A stretch of DNA of 64,000 nt from contig JALTJN010000362.1 of the NCBI GenBank assembly GCA_027076405.1, positions 62,001 to 126,000 of the forward strand, written 5' to 3'. Position 1 is the first letter of the stretch. Each line of letters starts with the position of its first letter. Below, piece by piece: positions 25,964-35,709 of the stretch. This DNA is from Chromatiales bacterium. Its GTDB lineage: Bacteria; Pseudomonadota; Gammaproteobacteria; UBA6429. The position numbers and the translations under genes were made by a program. The notes beneath the pieces were generated by a model. It was not told where the DNA came from, searched no databases, and saw only the letters and a program-made list of their open reading frames with translations.

Positions 25964-26645
25964 AAATTGCGGTACCGATTCTTACCATGGTGGAGCCTTC
26001 GGCAATGGCTGCTTCCATGTCGTTGCTCATTCCCATTGAGAGGGTGTCGAGCTCGATACCTCGGGATTGCATATCGTCTTTGAGTTTTTTTAATAAGCGA
26101 AAGGGTTTTCGTTGTTCGTCAAAATTATTACTTGCAGCGGGAATGGTCATTAGGCCACGCAATTTTATCTGAGGCAGTAAGCTCAGTTGTTTGGCGAGTG
26201 GCAAGGCTTCATCAGCATGAACCCCGGATTTACTTTCTTCGTCACTAACATTGACCTGAATGCAAACATTGAGTGGCTTTAAATCTGAAGGGCGTTGATC
26301 ATTGAGCCGTTGGGCAATTTTTAGACGATCCAGAGTGTGTACCCAGTCAAAATTTTCTGCAATTTGACGGGTTTTATTAGACTGAATCGCTCCAATAAAA
26401 TGCCATTCAATGCCTGCTTCGGTCATATTTTCTATTTTTGAAAGCGCATCTTGCAGATAATTTTCGCCAAAGTGGTGTTGATTTTCATTGAAAGCGAGCT
26501 GAATATCTTCAATCGGGCGAGTTTTACTTACAGCTAATAATTGCACTGAATGTGCGGAGCGAGCATATTTTTGCTCAAATTCTTTAATTTGTTGGCGAAT
26601 TGAGAGTAAATTTTGTGCAATAGTGTTTTGACTTGCGTGCTTCAT
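25947..26645 (-). CDS. yggS: PLP homeostasis protein YggS (PLPBP)
   Basis: A 232-residue pyridoxal-phosphate-binding protein with a single TIM-barrel fold. The PLP lysine is Lys41 in LLAVSKTRP. Other signatures are HFGENYLQDA, WHFIGAIQSNK and LSMGMSNDMEAAI with VRIGTAIFG at the C-terminus. It keeps PLP and amino-acid pools balanced. It lies divergent from pilT, the standard gammaproteobacterial arrangement. Confidence 0.95.
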   Translation of the reverse strand: MKHASQNTIAQNLLSIRQQIKEFEQKYARSAHSVQLLAVSKTRPIEDIQLAFNENQHHFGENYLQDALSKIENMTEAGIEWHFIGAIQSNKTRQIAENFDWVHTLDRLKIAQRLNDQRPSDLKPLNVCIQVNVSDEESKSGVHADEALPLAKQLSLLPQIKLRGLMTIPAASNNFDEQRKPFRLLKKLKDDMQSRGIELDTLSMGMSNDMEAAIAEGSTMVRIGTAIFGKRA

Positions 26646-26758
26646 AATGCGATTGTACTTTACTTGAATATGACTTAAGAAATAGTGTGGTTTACCGATA
26701 TAGTTTGTAATAAAAAGATGTATTGGTTGCCACAGATAACAAAATAAAAAGAGATATC

Positions 26759-27796
26759 ATGGATATTACAGAACTCCTTGCTTTTAGTGTAAAAAATAAC
26801 GCTTCTGATTTACATTTATCGGCCGATTTGCCACCAATGATTCGTGTTGACGGTGATATTCGCCGTATCAACGTACCGGCGCTGGATCATAAAACGGTGC
26901 ATTCTTTAGTGTACGATATTATGAATGATAAACAGCGCAAAGATTTTGAAGAGTTTCTGGAAACCGATTTTTCGTTTGAGATTCCAGATTTAGCGCGTTT
27001 TCGTGTTAATGCGTTTAACCATAATCGTGGTGCAGGTGCAGTTTTTCGTACTATCCCCTCAAAGATTTTGACATTAGAACAACTCAATGCGCCGGTGGTA
27101 TTTAAAGAAATCGCCGATGTACCGCGTGGTATCGTGCTGGTAACAGGGCCGACCGGTTCCGGTAAGTCGACAACTCTGGCCGGTATGGTTGATTATAAAA
27201 ATGACACAGAATACGGTCATATTCTCACCATTGAAGATCCAATTGAATTTGTTCATGAAAGTAAGAAGTGTCTGGTAAACCAGCGTGAAGTACATCGTGA
27301 TACGTTAGGCTTTAGTGAAGCATTACGTTCTGCTTTACGTGAAGATCCCGATATTATACTCGTTGGTGAAATGCGTGATTTAGAAACCATTCGTCTTGCA
27401 TTAACCGCAGCAGAAACCGGTCATCTGGTGTTTGGTACTTTGCACACCACATCAGCAGCAAAAACCATAGACAGAATCATTGACGTATTTCCTGCGGCAG
27501 AAAAAGGTATGGTACGCTCGATGTTATCAGAATCATTACGTGCCGTTATTGCACAAACACTGCTAAAGAAAATTGGTGGTGGTCGTGTTGCGGCGCATGA
27601 AATTATGATCGGTACACCGGCAATTCGTAACCTGATTCGTGAAGACAAAGTCGCACAAATGTATTCTGCAATTCAAACCGGCCAGAGCATTGGTATGCAA
27701 ACATTAGATCAGTGTTTACAGGATTTAGTTGCTAAAGGTGTGGTCAGTAAACAGGATGCGAAAATGAAAGCGATGAATAAAGATGCCTTTAATTAA
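26759..27796 (+). CDS. pilT: Type IV pilus retraction ATPase PilT
   Basis: Hexameric cytoplasmic motor that retracts type IV pili for twitching motility. I start it at the ATG of MDITELLAFSVKNNASDLHLS (345 residues; P. aeruginosa PilT is 344), not at the TTG at 26723. Visible are the N-terminal PAS-like part, Walker A GPTGSGKST, the Asp box, Walker B with GEMRDLETI, the His box GTLHTTSAAKTIDRI, and the retraction motif AIRNLIRE. It is followed 58 bases later by pilU and is served by the pil-chp chemosensory genes about 12 kb downstream. Confidence 0.97.
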   Translation: MDITELLAFSVKNNASDLHLSADLPPMIRVDGDIRRINVPALDHKTVHSLVYDIMNDKQRKDFEEFLETDFSFEIPDLARFRVNAFNHNRGAGAVFRTIPSKILTLEQLNAPVVFKEIADVPRGIVLVTGPTGSGKSTTLAGMVDYKNDTEYGHILTIEDPIEFVHESKKCLVNQREVHRDTLGFSEALRSALREDPDIILVGEMRDLETIRLALTAAETGHLVFGTLHTTSAAKTIDRIIDVFPAAEKGMVRSMLSESLRAVIAQTLLKKIGGGRVAAHEIMIGTPAIRNLIREDKVAQMYSAIQTGQSIGMQTLDQCLQDLVAKGVVSKQDAKMKAMNKDAFN

Positions 27797-27854
27797 AGTA
27801 TTCATATTTTGGTTTATTATTAATTTTTTTAAATTTAAGTAAAAGGTTTACGTT

Positions 27855-28982
27855 ATGGAGTTTGAATCACTATTAAAGCTCATGGTACACAAAAATGCTT
27901 CGGATTTGTTTATTACCGCAGGCGTTGCACCGAGTTTAAAAGTTAATGGAAAAATTGGCCCGGTGACTCAGGCTACATTAACACCGATTCAGGCAAAAGA
28001 AATTGTGATGGGGATTATGACTCCCGCACAAAAAGAAGAATTTGAAAAAGAAAACGAATGTAACTTTGCTATTTCTGCTTCGGGGATTGGTCGTTTTCGT
28101 GTTAGTGCATTTATGCAGCGAAATAATGCGGGTATGGTTTTACGTAAAATTGAAACCACTATTCCCACTATGGAAGAGTTAGGTTTACCGCCCATCTTAA
28201 AAGAGCTGGCAATGACCAAACGCGGGTTGATTATGTTTGTCGGTGCGACCGGTTCGGGTAAATCGACCTCACTTGCCTCTATGATTGGTTTTAGAAATAA
28301 AAATTCAACCGGTCATATTATTACTATTGAAGATCCTATCGAATATATTCATCACCATGAAGGTTGTATTGTAACGCAACGTGAAGTGGGTTTGGATACG
28401 ATGTCTTTTGAAACAGCATTAAGAAATACATTACGACAAGCACCGGATGTGATTTTAATTGGTGAGGTGCGTACCCGTGAAACGATGGACCATGCTATTG
28501 CTTTTGCTGAAACGGGGCATTTGTGTTTAGCGACGTTACATGCCAATAATGCAAATCAGGCAATGGATCGCATCATCAACTTTTTCCCGGAAGATCGACG
28601 TAACCAGTTATTAATGGATTTATCGCTTAATACTCGTGCGTTTGTTGCCCAGCAACTTATTCCCACTCCGGATGGAACCGGTCGGGTTCTCTCTGCCGAA
28701 ATAATGATTAACTCGCCATTAATGGCAGATTTAATTCGTAAAGGCGAGATTCAAAAGATGAAAAGCTTAATGGCGAAATCGCGTAACATGGGAATGCAAA
28801 CTTTTGATCAGTCATTGTTTGATTTATACAAGCAAGGTCATATTACCTATGAGGATGCGATTAACTATGCAGACTCTGCAAATGAGTTGCGCTTAATGAT
28901 TAAACTTGGCGATAGTAAAGGTGCTGGTGCCGATACGCTTGCGGCTTCTTTGGATGGGGTAACCATTCAGGAAACAGAGTAA
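27855..28982 (+). CDS. pilU: PilT-dependent retraction ATPase PilU
   Basis: The 375-residue paralogue of PilT. Walker A is GATGSGKST, Walker B GEVRTRETM, the His box ATLHANNANQAMDRI. The C-terminal tail after residue 340 is longer than that of PilT, as in other PilU proteins. PilU assists PilT in high-force retraction. Co-directional with pilT. It converges with the GGDEF-EAL gene, with only 7 bases between stops, which could link c-di-GMP signalling and pilus motor expression by antisense effects (inference). Confidence 0.95.
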   Translation: MEFESLLKLMVHKNASDLFITAGVAPSLKVNGKIGPVTQATLTPIQAKEIVMGIMTPAQKEEFEKENECNFAISASGIGRFRVSAFMQRNNAGMVLRKIETTIPTMEELGLPPILKELAMTKRGLIMFVGATGSGKSTSLASMIGFRNKNSTGHIITIEDPIEYIHHHEGCIVTQREVGLDTMSFETALRNTLRQAPDVILIGEVRTRETMDHAIAFAETGHLCLATLHANNANQAMDRIINFFPEDRRNQLLMDLSLNTRAFVAQQLIPTPDGTGRVLSAEIMINSPLMADLIRKGEIQKMKSLMAKSRNMGMQTFDQSLFDLYKQGHITYEDAINYADSANELRLMIKLGDSKGAGADTLAASLDGVTIQETE

Positions 28983-28989
28983 AGTAAAT

Positions 28990-31218
28990 TTATTCTGAAC
29001 GTAATTCTTTTAATAGCTCTGTAATGGTTTCAGTAGGTTGTGGCCGTGATAAAAGGTAACCTTGTCCCCGGTCACAATTAAGCGAGTTTAAATATTGAAG
29101 TTGTTCCTCAGTTTCAATACCTTCTGCGACCACTTCCATTCCTAACCCGTGCGCCATCGCAACAATTGTTGCGGCAATCTGAACATCATCTTTATCTTCC
29201 GGAATGCCCATAATAAATGAACGATCAATTTTTAGTGTATCGATAGGTAATTGTTTAAGGTAACTTAGGCTGGAATAACCCGTACCAAAATCATCAATGG
29301 ATAGTTTTATTCCTTCAGTGGTTAATGTATCTAATGTGTTTTTTAAATTAGCAGTAATATTTAAAAACATTCTTTCTGTTATTTCCAGTTCTAATTGCTT
29401 AGCATCTAATCCCGAGCTTTTAAGGATTGACATAATACCCGGGTAGAGCTTTCCATAATCAAATTGCACGGATGAGACATTAATGGCAATGTGCAGTTTC
29501 CCCAAGCCTTGAGATTCCCAATTTTTAATTTGTGTACAGGCAGTTTTAAGCACCCATTCACCGATAGGAACAATAAGCCCGGTTTCTTCTGCAAGAGGAA
29601 TAAAATTATCCGGCATGATTAAGCCCTGTTTTGGATCCTGCCAGCGAATGAGGGCTTCTACTCCAATGAGATTTTGATCTTTAAGATCATAAATAGGCTG
29701 ATAATGTAACCTGAATTCATCATGTTCAAGCGCATAGCGTAAACGTGTTTCCAGATTCAGCTTTTCTTCTACACGCAGAGTTAACTCCTGATTATAAAAT
29801 TGACAATTATTACCCCCCTGATCTTTTGCATGATACATCGCTGCATCTGCATATTTTAATAAATTATCAATATCATCATCATCGTTAGGATAAATTGATA
29901 CGCCAATACATACCGAAGAAAAGATTTCATTAGAATTAATTGGTATAGAACCAGTGAGGCTTTTCAACATACGCTTAGTAACATGCTGAATGTCAGCCAG
30001 TTCGGTAATATCTTGTAGTATTGCGACAAATTCATCACCACCAAAACGATGGATAGAATCATCATCGCGCAAGCAAACCTGTAAGCGGTTAGCAATTTCT
30101 ACTATCAGTTGATCGCCGGCATCATGACCAAGAGTGTCATTAATTGTTTTAAAGCGATCAATGTCGATAAATAAAACGGCCAGTTTATTTTTATTGCGTC
30201 GCGCCCTGCTAATGGCGACTTTAAGATATTCAAGTAAAGAAATTCTGTTTGGTAACTTGGTTAGAGAATCATAGTATGCAAGCTCATCTAATTGACGTTC
30301 AGCTTCTCGTCGTTCATCGATTTCTAGCTGAAGCTCATAAGTACGTTTAGCCACCTGACGTTTTAATAGTACTGTAAGTCCCAGCATAATAATGATGATG
30401 CTGAATAATCCGAGAGCGACCCAGATTAACCATCGATAAGAGGTGGCATTAGAGTTCTGGTTTAACCATTTTCGTATGGCATTAAAATATACTGAATTTT
30501 TATCTGCTTTATAGGCAAGTAATTTTTTATCTATAACATCAAGTATAACTTTATTCTTTGGATTTAAAGATGTGTAGTGAATATTAATAGGGTTAAAAAT
30601 TATTCCTGTTTCTACCAGATGGTATTTATTGGCATTAAGTGCACCAAAAAGCCGGTTAGCGACACCGGCATCTATCTCGCCCGACTGGATGCTTGCCATG
30701 ACATCTCGAAAGTTCGCCAGTTCAACAATCGTTACATTTAAACCAAACTTTTTTGCAAGTTTTCGAAAAGCGTGATCATGGATATTATTTTTCATCACAC
30801 CAATTCGTTTGCCTTCTAAATCAAGTAAAGATGAAATCTTTGATTCGGGTCTGGAATAAATAAGTCCCCAATTACTTATGAGAGGCGTTTTTGAATAAGT
30901 ATATTTTTTTGCACGTTTATCGGAATAGGCCATTAATGCGATGATGTCAATTTTGTCCGCTTCAATGTCTTTAAGCAGGCCTGAAAATGAATTTTCTACA
31001 AATTCAAGCTTCCAGCTTTTTTCGTTTGCAATAGCTTTTAGTGTATCAACAGATATTCCGTGCCATTGTCCTTGTTGATCTTTAAAAGCAACGGGTGGAT
31101 TAGGAAAAACTCCGACACGAATATACTGACCTGGAATATCTTTGAGATCTCGAGCAGTAACCGAAGAGATGGAAATAGATGTGAGTACGAAGAAAACGGC
31201 AAATCTAAGCGATGTCAA
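28990..31218 (-). CDS. Periplasmic solute-binding domain-GGDEF-EAL c-di-GMP enzyme
   Basis: The 742-residue inner-membrane sensor has a signal sequence, then a SBP_bac_3-type periplasmic domain (about 30-255; VGVFPNPPVAFKDQQGQWHGISVD), then a membrane helix (WLIWVALGLFSIIIIMLGLTVLL, about 264-286), then GGDEF (RFGGDEF intact) and EAL (GVEALIRW, EITERMF, DDFGTGYSSLSYLKQ, VVAEGIET, catalytic set intact). Both synthase and phosphodiesterase sites look active. The binding domain resembles amino-acid-binding proteins, so a small polar ligand is likely. A link to the pilus genes next door is plausible. Confidence 0.92.
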   Translation of the reverse strand: MTSLRFAVFFVLTSISISSVTARDLKDIPGQYIRVGVFPNPPVAFKDQQGQWHGISVDTLKAIANEKSWKLEFVENSFSGLLKDIEADKIDIIALMAYSDKRAKKYTYSKTPLISNWGLIYSRPESKISSLLDLEGKRIGVMKNNIHDHAFRKLAKKFGLNVTIVELANFRDVMASIQSGEIDAGVANRLFGALNANKYHLVETGIIFNPINIHYTSLNPKNKVILDVIDKKLLAYKADKNSVYFNAIRKWLNQNSNATSYRWLIWVALGLFSIIIIMLGLTVLLKRQVAKRTYELQLEIDERREAERQLDELAYYDSLTKLPNRISLLEYLKVAISRARRNKNKLAVLFIDIDRFKTINDTLGHDAGDQLIVEIANRLQVCLRDDDSIHRFGGDEFVAILQDITELADIQHVTKRMLKSLTGSIPINSNEIFSSVCIGVSIYPNDDDDIDNLLKYADAAMYHAKDQGGNNCQFYNQELTLRVEEKLNLETRLRYALEHDEFRLHYQPIYDLKDQNLIGVEALIRWQDPKQGLIMPDNFIPLAEETGLIVPIGEWVLKTACTQIKNWESQGLGKLHIAINVSSVQFDYGKLYPGIMSILKSSGLDAKQLELEITERMFLNITANLKNTLDTLTTEGIKLSIDDFGTGYSSLSYLKQLPIDTLKIDRSFIMGIPEDKDDVQIAATIVAMAHGLGMEVVAEGIETEEQLQYLNSLNCDRGQGYLLSRPQPTETITELLKELRSE

Positions 31219-31321
31219 AGTCGTTTTTACCTAAGTAAGAATAATTCCTACTATATTAGTCAGAGAATGGTTTATTTGCAATATGGGTATAAATGATTGC
31301 TGTGTTAGGGATAAGGTTGAA

Positions 31322-31414
31322 TCAAGAAAATACACTATAAGCATCAAATACCGGGCCATCAACACAAGCCCGTTTTACTATAGAACCGCCTGCAGCGTTT
31401 CGTTCAGTACTCCC
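31322..31414 (-). pseudogene. Displaced 3' end of a PyrK-like gene
   Basis: Read leftward, the last 30 codons before a TGA (at 31322-31324) encode KRACVDGPVFDAYSVFS, nearly the same as KRVCVDGPVFDAYSVFTD at the end of the intact neighbour. The frame is closed upstream by a TAA at 31415-31417 and has no start. The two copies differ at most third codon positions while the protein is kept, so they diverged as functional genes before one was broken. It looks like a scar of replacement or integration at the 3' end of the intact gene. Confidence 0.8.
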
Positions 31415-31453
31415 TTATCTCACTAACGCTCGTTCTGGTTGCATTGCTGGAAG

Positions 31454-32323
31454 TTAATCGGTAAAGACTGAATAGGCATCAAAGACAGGACCATCGACGC
31501 AGACTCTCTTCATGGCGGGGCCTTGGTCTGTTTGTACTTCAACCACGCACCCGGCACAACCACCTACAGCACAAGCCATAAATTCTTCAAGAGATACCTG
31601 ACAGGGTAAATCAAATTCTTTTGCTAGTTTAGCGACGGCTTCTAACATAGGGTGTGGACCGCAAGAATAGACTTCAACTTCAGCTAGCTGTTTTTTACTT
31701 AAAGATTTTAACCAGTGACGCGCAAGATCAGTGACATAACCTTCATAGGTGCCTGCATAACCTTGCAGGCTGGCAAGGCGTGATGGAATATTCCAGTCAT
31801 CTAATAATGGCATGGATGCAATCACACCATCGGGCATTCCTGAAACCATAATTTCTGACGGTTTTGTGGTAAAAGGAAACGGGACTTCAGAGCCTAAAAT
31901 AACAAAAGGTTCGTAACCTTTTTCTTTGTAACAGTGTTCGGCAATAAACACCATGGGCGGCATTCCGACACCACCACCAATTAATAAGGGGCGTTTACGT
32001 TCTGCTTTAATGTCAAAGGCTTTACCAATCGGGCCAAGAATATTAATGCTTTCACCTACCTGACGTTCTGCCAGTAAAGCAGTCCCTTCACCGAGTTTTT
32101 TATATAAAAAATCAACCGAGCCCTGGTCTTTACTGACACGCATAATAGAAATAGGGCGGCGCATTGGACGAAGTGGATGCACGGTTAAATGAGCAAAACT
32201 TCCCGGTTGTGCTTTAGCGGCAATTTTAGGCGCGTGTACACGCATAATGTATTGATCACCTTCATATGATTCGTGAGTGATTATTTTGCAGTCTTCAACA
32301 AATATTGTGTTTCTATGTTTCAT
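31454..32323 (-). CDS. Dihydroorotate dehydrogenase electron-transfer subunit-like flavoprotein (PyrK type)
   Basis: A 289-residue flavoprotein of the ferredoxin-reductase family. The FAD-binding region has RPMRRPISIMRV (about 52-63), the NAD-binding region GGGVGMPPMVFIAEHC, and the C-terminus a [2Fe-2S] site with Cys spacing CAVGGCAGC plus a later Cys (KRVCVDG). This matches PyrK-like subunits that pass electrons from NADH to dihydroorotate dehydrogenase. The PyrD partner is not in the window. It is the last gene of the leftward pyrimidine cluster, after a 120-base gap containing a repeat. Confidence 0.85.
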   Translation of the reverse strand: MKHRNTIFVEDCKIITHESYEGDQYIMRVHAPKIAAKAQPGSFAHLTVHPLRPMRRPISIMRVSKDQGSVDFLYKKLGEGTALLAERQVGESINILGPIGKAFDIKAERKRPLLIGGGVGMPPMVFIAEHCYKEKGYEPFVILGSEVPFPFTTKPSEIMVSGMPDGVIASMPLLDDWNIPSRLASLQGYAGTYEGYVTDLARHWLKSLSKKQLAEVEVYSCGPHPMLEAVAKLAKEFDLPCQVSLEEFMACAVGGCAGCVVEVQTDQGPAMKRVCVDGPVFDAYSVFTD

Positions 32324-32356
32324 AAGTTTTACTTGTATTTTAAAGTTAAAAAATTA

Positions 32357-32415
32357 TTCACCACAGAGGACACAAAGGGACACAGAGATATTAATAATTG
32401 ATTTTACTCTGTGTA
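32357..32415. repeat. CCACAGAGGACACAAAGG-type intergenic repeat
   Basis: TTCACCACAGAGGACACAAA followed by GGGACACAGAG (32358-32387) is followed after about 20 bases by CTCTGTGT (32408-32415), giving an inverted ACACAGAG/CTCTGTGT pair. It belongs with the longer nested repeats at 55138-55222 and 56581-56770. It lies between pyrC and the PyrK-like gene. Confidence 0.65.
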
Positions 32416-32445
32416 GCTTAGCAACCTTAGTAGTTAGAGGTTTTT

Positions 32446-33717
32446 CTAAATACTATAAACGATTTTTCCGTTTAATAAGGTATGTGTCACTTTACCTTTG
32501 AACTCCCATCCTTCAAAGGGAGTATTGCGACCGGCACTAACCATTTTGTCTGATTGCATTAACCAGTTTGTATCCGGATTATAAATACAAATGTCTGCTT
32601 TCTCGCCAAGAGAAAGTGTACCGGCATCAATGCCGAGTATTTTTGCAGGTTGATGGGTAATGCGATCTATTGCATCGGCTAATGAAAGTTCATCACTTAA
32701 GCGTAGGGTTAAGGGTAATAGTGTTTCTAACGAGCTGATGCCAGCTTCGGTTTCGCTAAAGGGGGCGAGCTTTGCATCGGCATCATGCGGTTCATGGTCA
32801 GAACAAATTGCGTTTAGGTTACCGGTTGCTAATGCTTCAATAAGAGCATCACGATCGCGTTGGGTGCGTAACGGTGGTTTAATATGGCAGTTACTGTCAA
32901 AGAAACCGATATCCATTTCAGTCAGATGTAAATGATGAGCGGTTACATCTGCTGTGACCGGTAAGCCATCATACTGGGCACGGGCAATCATTTGTACTGC
33001 CCTTGCACTGGAGATGTGACAAAAGTGCGCGCGTACACCGGTTAATTCTATCAGTAGCAAATCGCGTGCAATGGCATTCGTTTCTGCTGTTTCAGGAATA
33101 CCGGCTAAACCTAAACGGGTACTAATAGCACCTTCATGTGCGCAACCATTGCCGGCAAGCCCTTCATCTTCTGCATGTAAAAAAATAGTTAAGCCACAAC
33201 TTGCTGCGTACTCCATGGCTCGACGCATAACCAGATTATTTGTAACGGGAGCTAAGGCATTACTGACACCAACACAGTTGCCGTATTGTTTTAATGTTGC
33301 CATTTCACTGAGTTGATCACCTTTAAGACCTGCGGTTAATGCCGCAAGGGTGACAATTTTTGCGTGTCCCGCTTCACTGGCTCGCTGGTGAATAAGTTCA
33401 ACAACAGAAGTGCTATCAATAACGGGAGTCGTATCGGGTGGCACACATAAAGTGGTAATGCCGCTTGCGGCTGCAGCACGTGTTTCAGATGCGATTGTGC
33501 CTTTGTTTTCTAAACCGGGTTCACGCAGACGTGCACGTAAGTCCACAATGCCGGGGATAACATGGCAATTACTTGCATCAATGGTTTGGTCTATTGTAAA
33601 ACCATCGGGTTGTTTACCGATGGCTGCAATGCGGCCTTCTGAAATATAAATATCATGTTTCGCTTCAATATTATTGGCCGGGTCAATAACAAAACCATTG
33701 CTTATTTTAATGTGCAT
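32446..33717 (-). CDS. pyrC: PyrC'-type dihydroorotase-like protein (HxH metal pair lost)
   Basis: A 423-residue amidohydrolase-fold protein in the class I dihydroorotase group. In active enzymes strand 1 has a metal-binding HxH before LREPG; here the segment reads GIVDLRARLREPG, so both His are gone. Other positions are still in place: HAEDEGL, HISSARAV, TAHHLHL and CSDHEPH. In Pseudomonas a pyrB-linked PyrC' is inactive and serves as an assembly partner of aspartate transcarbamoylase. The same role is inferred here, and an active dihydroorotase should exist elsewhere in the genome. It starts 2 bases after pyrB. Confidence 0.9.
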   Translation of the reverse strand: MHIKISNGFVIDPANNIEAKHDIYISEGRIAAIGKQPDGFTIDQTIDASNCHVIPGIVDLRARLREPGLENKGTIASETRAAAASGITTLCVPPDTTPVIDSTSVVELIHQRASEAGHAKIVTLAALTAGLKGDQLSEMATLKQYGNCVGVSNALAPVTNNLVMRRAMEYAASCGLTIFLHAEDEGLAGNGCAHEGAISTRLGLAGIPETAETNAIARDLLLIELTGVRAHFCHISSARAVQMIARAQYDGLPVTADVTAHHLHLTEMDIGFFDSNCHIKPPLRTQRDRDALIEALATGNLNAICSDHEPHDADAKLAPFSETEAGISSLETLLPLTLRLSDELSLADAIDRITHQPAKILGIDAGTLSLGEKADICIYNPDTNWLMQSDKMVSAGRNTPFEGWEFKGKVTHTLLNGKIVYSI

Positions 33718-33719
33718 TA

Positions 33720-34709
33720 TTATTCCCCCTCTGCCGGTACTGATGTGGCTAGCGAAGAGCGGCCCAATGTCATCGACATAACAGCCATGCGAACGGATAT
33801 ACCATGTGTGACTTGCTCGAGAATGACGGACTGTGGTCCGTCGGCAACACTGGATTCAATTTCAACTCCACGGTTAATCGGGCCGGGGTGCATGACAATA
33901 GCATCCGGTTTAGCAAGTTTTAATTTTTCTTCGGTTAAGCCGAACATATGAAAGTATTCATGTTCGCTTGGTAGCAGCGCACCTTCCATACGTTCACGTT
34001 GCAAGCGCAGCATAATAACAACATCAACATTTTGCAGGCCTTGTTGCATGTCATGATAAACATGCACTCCTAAGTGTGCGGCTTCTTTTGGAATAATGGT
34101 TTGTGGGCCAATGACCCTGACTTCCGGTACGCCAAGTGTATTTAATGCATGTATTTGTGAACGGGCAACACGTGAATGCATTATGTCACCGACGATAGCG
34201 ACAGTTAGTTTAGTAAAATCTTGTTTGTGACGACGAATAGTAAACATGTCCAGCATGGCTTGAGTTGGATGGGCATGACTGCCGTCACCTGCATTGATAA
34301 CACTAATGTGAGGGGCAACATGCTGTGCAATAAAATGTGCAGCGCCGCTACTATTGTGGCGCACAACAAACATATCCACTTGCATGGCTTCGAGGTTGTG
34401 CAACATGTCGAGCAAGCTTTCACCCTTGGTGGTGGCTGAGGTGTTGATATTAATATTTACAACATCGGCGGATAAACGCTTTGCGGCTAATTCAAAAGTG
34501 GTTCGTGTGCGTGTACTTGGCTCAAAGAATAAATTCGCAATGGTTTTGCCTCGTAATAAAGGTACTTTTTTAACCTGACGATTACCTACCGATGAAAAAT
34601 TTTCTGCGTTATCTAAAATATCCAGCAGCATTTGTTTTTTAAGACCTTCAATGGTCAAAAAATGGCGTAACTGATTATCGTTATCTATTTGAATATCAAA
34701 TCGTTTCAT
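33720..34709 (-). CDS. pyrB: Aspartate carbamoyltransferase catalytic subunit
   Basis: Joins carbamoyl phosphate and aspartate, the committed pyrimidine step. The 329-residue protein has the carbamoyl-phosphate signature [27 protein letters not shown], and the aspartate-binding LRLQRERM. Its start overlaps pyrR by 4 bases (ATGA) and pyrC follows 2 bases later. No pyrI regulatory subunit is present, as expected for the dodecameric PyrB-PyrC' type. Confidence 0.96.
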   Translation of the reverse strand: MKRFDIQIDNDNQLRHFLTIEGLKKQMLLDILDNAENFSSVGNRQVKKVPLLRGKTIANLFFEPSTRTRTTFELAAKRLSADVVNININTSATTKGESLLDMLHNLEAMQVDMFVVRHNSSGAAHFIAQHVAPHISVINAGDGSHAHPTQAMLDMFTIRRHKQDFTKLTVAIVGDIMHSRVARSQIHALNTLGVPEVRVIGPQTIIPKEAAHLGVHVYHDMQQGLQNVDVVIMLRLQRERMEGALLPSEHEYFHMFGLTEEKLKLAKPDAIVMHPGPINRGVEIESSVADGPQSVILEQVTHGISVRMAVMSMTLGRSSLATSVPAEGE

Positions 34710-35239
34710 TTTGCCGCCTCTTCAATGGAAAGCGAAAGCCTGGAGTTGCTTTCATCGCGGATTAATTTGATGTGTTGATTTGTTTTTAAACTGATTTTTG
34801 TTGCGGCAACATCTGCTGAAATAGGTAATTCACGGCAATCGCGTTCTACCAGTACCGCGAGTATGACGGAAGCCGGCCGGCCATAATCAAAAATCTCGTT
34901 CAGCGCAGCGCGAATCGTACGGCCTGTATGAAGTACATCGTCAACCAGAATTATATGTTGATCATCAACATTAAAGGGCAGGTTAGAAGGTTGTACTTGC
35001 GGATGCATACCGATGCGAGTGAAGTCGTCGCGGTAAAAAGAAATATTTAATGCGCCGAGCGGTGCTTTTATCGATAATTTTTTATGTAACTTTTCAGCAA
35101 CCCAAAGTCCACCGGAGTGAATACCAATCATCACTGGATTCTCTATATTTCGGTTTTTTAATAGATTACGTAATTCGCTGGACAGGGTATCCAGAAGGGC
35201 AGTGGTATCGAGGTCTTTATTTTGCTGACGCTCTGTCAT
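34706..35239 (-). CDS. pyrR: Bifunctional pyrimidine regulator/uracil phosphoribosyltransferase PyrR
   Basis: A 177-residue protein with the type I PRTase fold. The PRPP loop is [16 protein letters not shown] (about 94-109) and the PyrR-typical [15 protein letters not shown] is at about residues 38-52. In Bacillus PyrR attenuates pyr mRNA; in gammaproteobacteria the RNA role is unproven and no attenuator is evident upstream. It stands 20 bases after yqgF and overlaps pyrB. Confidence 0.94.
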   Translation of the reverse strand: MTERQQNKDLDTTALLDTLSSELRNLLKNRNIENPVMIGIHSGGLWVAEKLHKKLSIKAPLGALNISFYRDDFTRIGMHPQVQPSNLPFNVDDQHIILVDDVLHTGRTIRAALNEIFDYGRPASVILAVLVERDCRELPISADVAATKISLKTNQHIKLIRDESNSRLSLSIEEAAK

Positions 35240-35259
35240 TATTCGCTATTTATCCCGTG

Positions 35260-35709
35260 TTAATGTTCTTTATCTTCATCTTTTAGCGATAACCAGCTTT
35301 GCAAGATGAGCTGGGCGGATATCATATCAATTTGTGCTTTGTCTTGATATAGGGAAGGGGAGCCGGATTGCTCATTTATGATGCTTTCTGCTTCATTTGA
35401 ACTTAATCGCTCGTCCATTAGCACTATCGGTATCTGATAACGGCCGTTCAGCTGGTTGGAAAAACGTCTTGCTGCCTGAGTCATAGGCTGTTCACTGCCA
35501 TCCATATGTAAAGGTAAACCAATAACAAGCAGATCAGGCTGCCATTCTTTTATAATTTTTGAAATGCTATCCCAGTCGGGTTTGTGTTTTACTGCGGTGA
35601 TTGTCGTGAGCGGGTTTGCTGTTCCGGTCACTTCCTGAGCTATCGCAATGCCAATGCGTTTAGTGCCAAAATCAAACCCGAGCAGGGTGCGTTGCCCTTT
35701 ACTTGCCAT
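35260..35709 (-). CDS. yqgF: Holliday-junction resolvase-like protein YqgF/RuvX
   Basis: A 149-residue RNase H-fold protein with GFDFGTKRIGIAIA (first catalytic Asp, about residue 10), VIGLPLHMDGSE, and MDERLSSNEAE. The family is linked to 16S rRNA 5'-end processing and to Holliday-junction resolution. The start overlaps the yqgE stop in a TAATG arrangement. It is in the usual yqgE-yqgF-pyrR order. Confidence 0.95.
   Translation of the reverse strand: MASKGQRTLLGFDFGTKRIGIAIAQEVTGTANPLTTITAVKHKPDWDSISKIIKEWQPDLLVIGLPLHMDGSEQPMTQAARRFSNQLNGRYQIPIVLMDERLSSNEAESIINEQSGSPSLYQDKAQIDMISAQLILQSWLSLKDEDKEH

Noticed and set aside
34700..35300. PyrR-type attenuator before pyrR or pyrB
   Set aside because: Intergenic spaces are 20 bases or overlaps, so there is no room for a leader with terminator and antiterminator.
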